Below, piece after piece: positions 1 through 7,200 of a stretch of 11,704 nucleotides of DNA (positions within the stretch are counted from its first letter, which is position 1; each line of letters begins with the position of its first letter). Origin of the DNA: Planctomycetota bacterium (GTDB lineage Bacteria > Planctomycetota > Planctomycetia > Pirellulales > Pirellulaceae); contig JAHWKS010000073.1 of NCBI GenBank assembly GCA_019347795.1, positions 1 to 11,704 on the forward strand, in the 5' to 3' direction. The translations under genes and the position numbers were made by a program. The notes beneath the pieces are model-generated. The model ran no database searches. It saw nothing but the letters and a program-made list of their open reading frames with translations, and had not been told where the DNA came from.

Positions 1-22
1 CGCCGACGGCGGCGGTGCTCAT
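1..22 (-). CDS. Start of a gene cut by the left edge, probably cytochrome c oxidase subunit I
   Basis: An ATG at 20-22 read on the minus strand opens a frame of seven visible codons (MSTAAVG) that runs off the window. A good Shine-Dalgarno sequence (GAGGA on the minus strand, 31-35) lies 8 bases before the ATG, which supports a real start. The gene follows cytochrome c oxidase subunit II in the same direction, where subunit I is commonly encoded, so subunit I is the best guess. Nothing in seven residues identifies the protein itself; the product name rests on context only. A subunit III, an assembly factor or an unrelated gene cannot be excluded. Confidence 0.45.
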
Positions 23-30
23 GAGCGGTT

Positions 31-35
31 TCCTC
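31..35 (-). promoter_or_regulatory. Ribosome binding site of the left-edge gene
   Basis: The minus strand reads GAGGA 8 bases upstream of the ATG at 20-22. It lies just downstream of the inverted repeat at 43-98, so the repeat fills the intergenic space without destroying the binding site. Confidence 0.6.
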
Positions 36-42
36 GTGGTTT

Positions 43-98
43 GTTGGAGTTCACGCTTTAGCGTGTCTACAGAAGCACGCTAAAGCGTGAACTCCAAC
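43..98. repeat. Perfect 23-base inverted repeat abutting the COX2 stop codon (copy 1)
   Basis: Arms at 43-65 and 76-98 are perfect reverse complements over 23 bases, separated by a 10-base loop (66-75). The inner 20 bases of the left arm read GGAGTTCACGCTTTAGCGTG. The right arm shares its last base with the TAG stop codon (98-100) of the COX2 gene. A related, decayed copy lies at 4233-4287, also at a stop codon. In RNA this would form a very stable hairpin. No run of U follows it, so it is not a textbook intrinsic terminator, but it could end or stabilise transcripts. Its recurrence suggests a dispersed REP- or MITE-like intergenic element. Confidence 0.9.
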
Positions 99-961
99 TA
101 GTCTTCTTGCGCCAGCGAGGGCGGAAGCTGTGTTCTTTGTTGCTGGTTGTACTGCTCGTTCAGCCAGCGGTCGAAGTCGGCCCGGGATTCGACCGTCAAT
201 CGGCCTTTCATCTTGTAATGGCCCCAGCCGCACAGCTCGGCGCAGACGATGTCGTACACGCCGGGGCGATTGGCGTGGAACCACACGAACTGCTTCATGC
301 CGGGCACCACGTCCTGCTTGACCCGCAGGTTGGGCAGGAAGAAGCTGTGCAGCACGTCGTGGCTTTCGATCTGCAAGACCACGTCTTCGTTGAGGGGAAC
401 GTGCAGGTCGTTGACGGTGAAGAAGTCGTCGTCCAGCGTCCCGCGAATCCCGTCGGCGCCGGGCATCAGGTAACGGATCCGCCACTCGAACTGATGGCCG
501 GTGACCAGCGCCAGCGGCTCACGGTAGACGTCGTCGGCGGTCCCTTCCTCCAGGTCCGGACCGGGACCGAACACCGGGCGCCGCATTTTGTGATCGGCCC
601 AAGCATTCATCTGGTAAATGGCGATGAACAGCAGCGTCGCCGCCGGAAGAATGGACCACACCACTTCCAGCGTGTGGCTGCCGTGCGTGAACTTTACGGG
701 GCCGGCGTTCTTGAAGCTGTCGTACTTCCACAGGAACCAGAATAGCGCCAGGCCCGTGCCGATGAAGATCACGCCGGTCAGGTACATGATGAAGTAGTAC
801 AGCTCATCGATCACGCCGCCGTACTCGTTGATGTTCTCCGGCAGCCAATGGCCGTAGAACGGGCCCACTCCCGCCATCGAGAGCGCGAACACCGCCACGC
901 CGAGCACCGGCACCAGCAGAAACAGGATGCTCCACACCCAATTCCAAGAACTTCGTCCCAC
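98..961 (-). CDS. coxB: Cytochrome c oxidase subunit II (CuA subunit)
   Basis: The 287-residue protein accepts electrons from a periplasmic carrier at a binuclear CuA centre and passes them to haem in subunit I. All CuA ligands are visible: H205 in HDVLHSFFLP, then C240, E242, C244, H248 and M251 in CAELCGWGHYKM. E99, in the family-typical TLEVVW sequence before the last membrane helix, corresponds to the glutamate at the K-channel entrance of A-type oxidases. Three hydrophobic segments (about 7-32, 51-80 and 98-121) give one more than the usual two helices. There is no cytochrome c fusion at the C-terminus. The start is GTG (959-961), with AAGGTGA four bases upstream. Two acidic GT-DD loops (about 135-144 and 168-179) interrupt the copper domain. 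The gene follows a dihaem cytochrome c by 29 bases, a likely electron donor. Confidence 0.95.
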   Translation of the reverse strand: MGRSSWNWVWSILFLLVPVLGVAVFALSMAGVGPFYGHWLPENINEYGGVIDELYYFIMYLTGVIFIGTGLALFWFLWKYDSFKNAGPVKFTHGSHTLEVVWSILPAATLLFIAIYQMNAWADHKMRRPVFGPGPDLEEGTADDVYREPLALVTGHQFEWRIRYLMPGADGIRGTLDDDFFTVNDLHVPLNEDVVLQIESHDVLHSFFLPNLRVKQDVVPGMKQFVWFHANRPGVYDIVCAELCGWGHYKMKGRLTVESRADFDRWLNEQYNQQQRTQLPPSLAQED

Positions 962-990
962 TACTTCACCTTCGTTTTGCAGTCGCTGAG

Positions 991-2226
991 TTACAGGCGC
1001 TCGCGGCCGTACTCGATTCCGTGTCCTTCGGGCTTGCTCATCGGCTCGTGCGGAAGCGAGCGGACGTAAGCGATGATGCTCCAGATGTCCTCCGACGTGA
1101 GGCCGGTGGCCGGCGCCGCCGGCATGGGCGTGCCTTCGATGCCGTTCTTCACACGCAGAAACAAATCCACCGGGCGACGCCCTCCGCGGTAGATCCCCGC
1201 CCGCAGGTTCCGCGGCTGAATGGGGCGGGGGTTCAGGATGCGCGGCTCCTGCACTCCCAGCGCCAGATATTCTTTGGCCTGGAGAGCGGGGTTCTTGTCG
1301 TCGATCTCCTTAGTCCAGTCATCGTAGTCTCCGGTCTCGCCGTCCCCCAGCGCGAGCTGTCCATGACACTTCACGCAGTTGGCCACCGTGCCGAAGAATA
1401 AGTCCCGGCCGTGACGGATCGATTCCTCCGACATCCAGTCTTCGGGCGGCGTGGGAACCTCGGTCACCTGCGCGGAGGCGTTTTCCCATTGACCGACGAC
1501 CATGCCGACCGTCTCCCGCACCATGCCGAGCTGCTCCTGAAACACGTCGGCGGCTTCGCGGCGCACCAGCGGATCGAGAACCGGCTCTCCTTCGTCCAAC
1601 TCGGTGAGGAGGTTCACCAACCGCCGCTCCACCTCGCCGCGAATGGCGAGATACTTGACGTAGTGCGCCAGGGCGTCGATCTCGTCATCGGCCAGGAGGC
1701 GGAACGACGGCATCGCGGTGCCGGGAATGCCGTCGATGAGGATCCGCCGCAGGTCGTCGTGCGTCGGCTTGACGCCCAGCGGCGTCGATTTGAACTTGAA
1801 CTTCGCCATCCGGTAGTCGCGCGGATAGGGGTTCAAGAACGCCGCCGTGGGGCCGGCGCCGTCGCCGCTGACGCCGTGGCAGTGAGCGCAGTGCTCGCGA
1901 TATAACCCGCGGGGCGTGCCGTCCTCGTGCCTGCCCACCGGTCCGGCCGCCATGCGGATGAGCTGCGGATCCAGGACCTCCCCCACCTCGACGTCGGCCA
2001 ATTGCGGGACGTGCGGGTCGTCGGGCGTGCCGAACAGGCCGACCATCACGTCCTTCAGATTCTGCAGTTGCGTCGTCAGCGCCTGCACTTCCTCGCCGTT
2101 TTCCGGCTCGCCCAGCGTCTTTTGGATGTAGACGCGATCGAGCCGGAAGTCCGCCTCAGGCGAATCGCACCCGGAGAGAAAAAAGCCCGTGGAAAGGAGC
2201 AGGAACAGAACGACCCGGGAATCCAT
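991..2226 (-). CDS. Dihaem cytochrome c lipoprotein
   Basis: This 411-residue protein begins with a hydrophobic signal ending in a lipobox (LSGC, cysteine at residue 20), so it is probably tethered to the membrane facing the periplasm. It has two class I-like cytochrome c domains. The first has CAHCH at 113-117 and probable axial methionine M172 in GTAMPSF. The second has CVKCH at 284-288 and probable axial methionine M368 in GTPMPA. A linker rich in charged residues (about 195-260) joins them. The gene stops 29 bases before COX2, so the protein is a good candidate for carrying electrons from the quinol-oxidising module to CuA; this role is inferred from position. The ATG at 2224-2226 places the signal peptide at the very N-terminus, although no clear Shine-Dalgarno sequence precedes it. 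The family resembles many unassigned dihaem cytochromes, so no gene name is given. Confidence 0.9.
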   Translation of the reverse strand: MDSRVVLFLLLSTGFFLSGCDSPEADFRLDRVYIQKTLGEPENGEEVQALTTQLQNLKDVMVGLFGTPDDPHVPQLADVEVGEVLDPQLIRMAAGPVGRHEDGTPRGLYREHCAHCHGVSGDGAGPTAAFLNPYPRDYRMAKFKFKSTPLGVKPTHDDLRRILIDGIPGTAMPSFRLLADDEIDALAHYVKYLAIRGEVERRLVNLLTELDEGEPVLDPLVRREAADVFQEQLGMVRETVGMVVGQWENASAQVTEVPTPPEDWMSEESIRHGRDLFFGTVANCVKCHGQLALGDGETGDYDDWTKEIDDKNPALQAKEYLALGVQEPRILNPRPIQPRNLRAGIYRGGRRPVDLFLRVKNGIEGTPMPAAPATGLTSEDIWSIIAYVRSLPHEPMSKPEGHGIEYGRERL

Positions 2227-2276
2227 TGCAAACGTCGGGGGGAAGTAGTTCGCGAACTTTAACTCGGCTTTCGCGT

Positions 2277-2295
2277 CCTTTCGCGGAGCGAAAGG
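2277..2295. other. Short hairpin between lipoprotein and cytochrome c genes
   Basis: An 8-base perfect inverted repeat (CCTTTCGC at 2277-2284, GCGAAAGG at 2288-2295) with a 3-base loop begins six bases after the stop codon of the upstream gene (2302-2304). No U tract follows on the minus strand, so it may be an RNA-processing or stability structure rather than a full terminator. Confidence 0.45.
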
Positions 2296-2301
2296 CGACC
2301 A

Positions 2302-3207
2302 TCAAAACATCGCCGCGTCCAACGTGACGTTGAAGTCGCGCGCCTCATCGGGATTGAGCGTCAACTTCACCCGGCCGCGGGAGATGGACTCGTCTGAACC
2401 TTCGGGCGTCACGCCGTCCACGTAGTCCAGGTGGGGCTGCCAGACGCGGAACTCCAACTCCACGCCGGCGGGCAGGTTGGGGATTTCGAACTCGCCGTTC
2501 TCATTCGTAACGGCAAAGTACGGATTGTCGCGCGGCAACAGCCAGGCCTTCATCCAGGGATGGATGCTGCACGAAACCGGCGCCGGCGAGCGCTCCTCGC
2601 CGCCCGGCTGATACGTGGTCGAGCCGTTGGCGCCGATCGTCTGGTTGAACGGCCGGGCGCCGCCTTTGGGATCGATCTTCGTGTTATGGCCGATCGGGTC
2701 GCTGTTGAGGATCTTCAGCGTCTGCGAGGTCCATATCGCGGCGACGTGCGTGGTGAAGATGCAGTTCTCCTGATCGAACATGACCTCCGCGTTCCGCTGC
2801 GCCTCGTAGCTTTCGTGAAGCCACTTGGGATCGTCGGTGGGAATGGGCGTCGAGAGATAGACGACCACGCCCGAAAGGCCGCCGTTGGGGCCGACGACGA
2901 TCTCTTCCGATCGCGGCGGCTGTCCGCCGGGAGCACAGATCCGCGCATCCTGGTGGGTGGCCGCGGCCGCGAGCGGATCCGGCGCCGGCGGTTGACCGCT
3001 GACTTTGAAGATCCCCTTGAGCGTCCCCCACCCCATCGGGTCGGGAAGCGCCGCCGCGACGGCCTGCGCCCCGCCGGCCCCTTCTTCGACGGCGTCGCGA
3101 ATCGTCAGAGCCGACTCCATATCGGCCGGCGGCTCATCGGGGAACCGCGCCTCGCAGCCAACAAGGAGCAACAACGCGGCCGCAATTGCAAATCTACGAG
3201 CGTTCAC
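2302..3207 (-). CDS. Putative cupredoxin-type lipoprotein (second of a tandem pair)
   Basis: The protein (301 residues from the chosen GTG at 3205-3207) starts with a signal peptide ending in the lipobox LVGC, cysteine at residue 18. Its middle resembles a plastocyanin/amicyanin fold. H174 in NSDPIGHNTK, then C213, H216 and M219 in CSIHPWM, match the His-Cys-His-Met set of type 1 copper sites. The 39-residue H174-C213 spacing and the CxxHxxM loop are those of amicyanin. A segment after it (about 229-250, FAVTNENGEFEIPNLPAG) resembles carboxypeptidase regulatory-like (Greek-key) domains, the likely database annotation. It is a paralogue of the gene 38 bases upstream. It probably carries electrons in the periplasm, but copper binding is inferred. 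The frame stays open further upstream into the neighbouring gene; the GTG start is preferred because it puts the signal peptide first. Confidence 0.8.
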   Translation of the reverse strand: MNARRFAIAAALLLLVGCEARFPDEPPADMESALTIRDAVEEGAGGAQAVAAALPDPMGWGTLKGIFKVSGQPPAPDPLAAAATHQDARICAPGGQPPRSEEIVVGPNGGLSGVVVYLSTPIPTDDPKWLHESYEAQRNAEVMFDQENCIFTTHVAAIWTSQTLKILNSDPIGHNTKIDPKGGARPFNQTIGANGSTTYQPGGEERSPAPVSCSIHPWMKAWLLPRDNPYFAVTNENGEFEIPNLPAGVELEFRVWQPHLDYVDGVTPEGSDESISRGRVKLTLNPDEARDFNVTLDAAMF

Positions 3208-3245
3208 AATCGTTACTCGTCTTCCTTTTTCTAACGCGGTTACCC

Positions 3246-4019
3246 CTAGAACGCTGCGGCGGGGACCTTCACCTCGCCCAGGTTCAAGGCGGCCTTGTCC
3301 TTGATGTTCAACTCCACCCGGCCGCGCTTCCACTCGACCGACTTGCCGTTCATCGAGACCGTGTCCAGGTAGCCGGCCTTCTCGTGCCAGAACTGGAACG
3401 TCCAATTCCCCTCGGGGATGTTCTTGATCTCGAACTCGCCGTTCTCATCGGTGACCGCCATGTAGGGATGCTCCTTCACCACGATCCAGCCGGTCATCCA
3501 CGGATGGATGCTGCAGCTTGCGCGGGCGGGGAGCCGCTCGGGGGCGGTGAACTTCTGCGGCAGCTTGGCGCCGGGCGGGAGCAGCGGGTTGATCGGCTGG
3601 TTGAAGGCGTCCACCTTCGTGTTGTGTGCGATCGGATCGCTGTTGCTCAGGATCAGCGTCTGGCCGGTCTGCACTGTCGCCACCCGCGGATCGAAGCGGC
3701 AGTTTTTGTTGTCGAACGTGACCGGCGCCTGCTTGGCCAGGTCCGGATGAACCTGGGGAGCGGTATCGCCGGGACCGACGTAGATGTAAACGATCACGTT
3801 CTTCAGCCCCCCCTTGGCGTCGACCACCAGCGATTCATCCACCAGCTTTTTGTCTCCGCAGAACTGCTGGTCTTTGGTGACGGCGATCGGCTGCGGCGCC
3901 GGCGGCTTACCGTCGTAGATGAAGCGGCCCTTGATGCTGCCCCAGCCTTGAGCGTCGGCGACGCCGGACATCAACACGGTAAGAGCAAGGGAAGCGAATA
4001 GTAGATGAATTCGTCGCAT
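3246..4019 (-). CDS. Putative exported cupredoxin-like protein (first of a tandem pair)
   Basis: The 257-residue protein has a classical signal peptide (1-23, likely cleaved after VADA), so a soluble periplasmic location is expected. A plastocyanin-like region contains H132 in NSDPIAHNTK and C169, H172 and M175 in CSIHPWMTG. This is the ligand order and loop length of amicyanin, suggesting a type 1 copper electron carrier. C54 and C107 are additional cysteines that might form a disulfide. A carboxypeptidase regulatory-like strand pattern follows (about 187-210). The next gene is a paralogue with the same ligand set but a lipoprotein signal. The start at 4017-4019 has an excellent ribosome binding site (AAAGGAG, 7 bases away); an in-frame extension to about 4244 would put 75 residues before the signal peptide and is unlikely. 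This gene probably opens the second transcription unit of the window. Function is inferred from ligands and context. Confidence 0.85.
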   Translation of the reverse strand: MRRIHLLFASLALTVLMSGVADAQGWGSIKGRFIYDGKPPAPQPIAVTKDQQFCGDKKLVDESLVVDAKGGLKNVIVYIYVGPGDTAPQVHPDLAKQAPVTFDNKNCRFDPRVATVQTGQTLILSNSDPIAHNTKVDAFNQPINPLLPPGAKLPQKFTAPERLPARASCSIHPWMTGWIVVKEHPYMAVTDENGEFEIKNIPEGNWTFQFWHEKAGYLDTVSMNGKSVEWKRGRVELNIKDKAALNLGEVKVPAAAF

Positions 4020-4026
4020 CTTATTT

Positions 4027-4033
4027 CTCCTTT
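4027..4033 (-). promoter_or_regulatory. Strong ribosome binding site deciding the start of the first cupredoxin-like gene
   Basis: The minus strand reads AAAGGAG, 7 bases upstream of the ATG at 4017-4019. It is the best Shine-Dalgarno sequence in the window. It fixes this start against longer in-frame alternatives, and it fits a first gene in a transcript that cannot rely on translational coupling. Confidence 0.75.
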
Positions 4034-4184
4034 GCCGTCCGCGGACGCTGGGCCGGCGGCCGACAGGCAGGGGCGCTCGCCCGGAGCACTCGGTGGGCGT
4101 TCGCCAGGCGGGAAGGCGCTCCCGAGGGAGCAGAAAGCCAACCGCGGTCGAGGAAAAGCCGGCCGCGGCGACGACGCTTCTCGC

Positions 4185-4190
4185 ATTATA
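4185..4190 (-). promoter_or_regulatory. Candidate promoter -10 box for the carrier/oxidase genes
   Basis: The minus strand reads TATAAT, a perfect consensus -10 hexamer in otherwise very GC-rich, non-coding DNA. It lies between the giant cytochrome gene and the first cupredoxin-like gene and would give a leader of roughly 160 bases. No convincing TTGACA-like hexamer is seen 16-18 bases upstream, so the call rests on the -10 element and on its place in the largest gap. The rest of the 268-base gap (4020-4287) shows only GC-rich sequence with short palindromes, for example GCTCCC/GGGAGC at 4118-4131. Confidence 0.4.
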
Positions 4191-4232
4191 GGCGACCGCG
4201 CACCCTCGCGGGAGACGGCTTGCGCTGGGGTT

Positions 4233-4287
4233 GTTGGAGTCCACGCTTTAGCGTGTTTTCTTCGCACGCCACGGCGGGAACTCCAGC
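4233..4287. repeat. Degenerate inverted repeat abutting the giant cytochrome's stop codon (copy 2)
   Basis: The left arm (4233-4255) matches the left arm of the element at 43-98 at 22 of 23 positions. The right arm (4265-4287) matches its counterpart at 18 of 23. The loop is 9 bases. The right arm ends exactly where the TGA stop codon (4288-4290) of the giant gene begins. The two arms of this copy now pair at 17 of 23 positions, so it looks like an older or decaying copy of the same element. Confidence 0.85.
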
Positions 4288-7200
4288 TCATTCTGGACTG
4301 TTTGTGCTGTTCGCTTCTCCTGAACCGCCGCCCGACGCGGCTGCCGCGCCGGTGGCCGGCTCGGCAGCTTCTCCCGTGGCCGGCTCGGCGCCTTCCTCGC
4401 CGGTCATGGGCGGATTCGCCGCCTGCACCAACTCGGCGATCGACGTCTTCTGTTGCGCGAAGTGGTCGTAGTTCATCAGCAGGTCCACCAGCGCATCAAG
4501 CTGCTCCTCCGGCGTGCCGTGATAGAGACCTTGCGTGGCGAACCCGGTGTTCGGATTGATGTTCATCGGCATCCCCGTGTATGGCAGGATGCTGTCGGGC
4601 TTGGCGATCCACGGGCGGACGAAGCCGGCCCGCAGGCGGCGGTATGCATCCGCGAGATCGGGCGCCAGGGCCCGGGGGCTACCCTGCGGGGCGAAGTCGC
4701 CCACGAGGTGGCACTTTACGCAGCCGGCGTTGTTGGTGACGATTCTCATCGCGTCGTCGAAGCGGCCGGCGCCGGAAGTCTGCTCGCCGTACTGCTGGGC
4801 CTTCGTTTCCAGCACGTCGCGGCGGCGATGGGCCAGCCGATCGTACGGATAGGCGGCGTTGTCCTTCGCGGCGAAGTAATCCACCAGCGCCTGCGCCTCG
4901 GCGCCCGACATGTTGAACTTCGGCATCCGCAGGAACACCGCCGGGCGGATCGGATACGGATCGAGCAGGAAGTTATACAGCCACTCAGGCTGCACCTTCC
5001 GTCCTTCGCCGACCAGCGGCGGCGGGACCCAGCCCCACGCCTCGGACGCCTTCGCCTGCGGATTCGCCTGCCGCTCCAGGTCGACCACCCGCGGCACAAG
5101 ATAGCGGGCGAGGTAGCCGCCGTGGGCGGGATAGGACTTCTCGATGCGGGCCGCCTTCACGATCATCGGCGCCGGGCCGACCATGTAGCTGTTGCCGTCG
5201 ATGGCGGCCGGCTCAAAAATCTGGATGAGGTGCTCGAGCTGGGCCGGATCGTACTCGTCGCCTGGTTGGACCGGATCGCCGAACTCGTCATAGGCGGTGG
5301 GCATTCCGTCGTTGTCCAAAAACGGCTGCCCGGTGATGGTGGCGTGCAACATCCCGCGGCGGTCCGTTCGCTGCGACTCCGCCAACTGCTCGGGCGTGAA
5401 GTCGGGACGCACGAAGTCGAAGGCCTCCATCGTGGGCGGCTCCCGGAATTCGCCCGGCGGGAACGAGAGGTCCCACTTCTCCATCTCCAGCGTATGGCAG
5501 CCCCCGCAGTTGTACTTGGCCAGCACGCGGCGGCCTTCATGAATCGCCCGGCTTCGCTCATCCGGCTGATAAATGAACTGCGGCGCCGGGGGCTCGGCCA
5601 CCAGCCCCAGAACAAACGTGATGACCTGCTCCCGCTCGTCGTTGTTGAAGGGGAACTGCGGCATACGCAGCCACTCGTTGTAGCCCTTGTTCTCGGCCTT
5701 CTCGAAGTCGTAGCTGCGCGGTTCGCGAAGCTTCTGGAAGATGAAGCCTTCTCGATGGTTCGCCGTCAGCGCTTCCTCATAGTAGGGCGGTAGCGGCTGC
5801 TCGTCGGCCTCGCCCGGCGGCGCCTCGCCGTGTCCGGCGTGTCCGTGCTGGTGCTGATGATGCAGGTAGTGCGTGATGTGCTCGAACGCCAGCCGCGAAG
5901 TATCTTTGCGTCCCCAGTCGGCCAGTCCCGTGCCGATCGGCTTGGCGTCCTCGAAGCCGGGGATGTCGTGACAGCCGTAGCAGCCGTACTTGCTGAGCGC
6001 CTTGGCGCCGACGTAGATCAGCCGCTGCCGGTCGTTCAGGCTCTCGGAAATCAGCTCGACTTCGGCGCCCTTCAGCTCGTCGCGCAGCTCCTCGGGGACG
6101 CCGGTTTCGTAGTAATCCTCGGCGGCCCGCTCATAGAACTGCGTCGTCAGATATTGCAGGCTCAAGTCGCGAAGCGCTGTCTCGGCGAGAGAGTCCGCCG
6201 GCAGGTTCCCCTCGGAATTCAGGACGTAGCTCTCGGGGAAAGCAGGCTGCCAGTCTTCGCGCTGATGACTGAGCAGAAATCTGGCGATGTCCAGCGCGGG
6301 GTCGATCAGCCGTCCTTCCTCGTCTTCATAAGGATCAAGGAACAGGTCCGGCATTTTCGTGCGAGCGTGGTACCGCGTCGGCTCTTTGATCCAGCTATAG
6401 AGCCACTGCGGCCCGACCGGATTCCGCTGCGAGTCGAACTTGGAGCCGATCCCCGAGAGGTTCGGACCCTGCACGATCTCGCCGTCGTAGCGGTAGTCGG
6501 CGGCTTCGGGAAACTCCTCGTGATTGTGGCACGCCAGGCAGCCGCGGGTCTCAAAGAGGATTTTGCCGCGGGTGATCTGCTCCTCCTCGGTCCAGTCGTG
6601 AAGGTTCTCGGGCGGCTCGAGGAACTCGAAGTTCTGGCTGCGGTCGAGCAGGTAGAGCGTCATGCCGAGGATCTCGACCGGCTCGAACGCCTCCGCAACC
6701 TTGATGGCCGATGCCCCGGCGTCGGCGGGCTCGCGGCTTTCCGCGGCGGTGTCGGTGTCGGGGAGCTCCGTCGCCACTTCGGCGTGGGCCATCGCCTTCA
6801 AGTGCTCGTGCAGGCCAAAGAACTGCGGCATCCGCGTATCGGGACGGAAGTGCGACGGCTTGCGGATCCAGTCCAATAGGAACGCCTCATCATCTTTGCT
6901 GGCGACGTAGCGCAGCGCCGGCCCGGCCTTTCGCAGCGTGCCGGGAACTTCGACGTCCCTCAACAACGGCTCCAGTTCATGCGACTCGGGCGGAAGGACG
7001 GCCGCCGCCTCGGCCTGCTCGGAGACATCGCCCGCAACCGATTCCGGCCGTTCCCCTTGGGCAAGGTCGATGTCTTGCAGGATCAAGCGGTGCAGTTCCC
7101 GCCGCGGCGCGTCCAGTTCGGGATTGACGGCTAACCGCCCGGCAAGCTCCGTCACCTGGTTGAGCGTCTGCAGCCGGTTGCCGCTCTCGGCCACCGCCGC

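Noticed and set aside
2441..2460. A stretch resembling the inverted-repeat arm (GGAACTCCAACTC) inside the lipoprotein gene
   Set aside because: It has no partner arm, matches only about 10-12 bases, and encodes an ordinary part of the protein (VELEFRV).
3208..3405. N-terminal extension of the lipoprotein gene into the preceding gene
   Set aside because: The extension overlaps the paralogue's coding region by 160 bases and buries the lipobox signal peptide in the interior of the protein.
4020..4244. N-terminal extension of the first cupredoxin-like gene to an upstream in-frame start
   Set aside because: It would put 75 residues of Arg/Pro-rich sequence before a clear signal peptide, run through the inverted-repeat region and ignore the strong ribosome binding site at 4027-4033.
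4352..4389. Direct repeat GTGGCCGGCTCGGC (4352-4365 and 4376-4389)
   Set aside because: It encodes a repeated AEPATG in the low-complexity tail of the giant cytochrome; it looks like simple in-frame duplication rather than a separate element.
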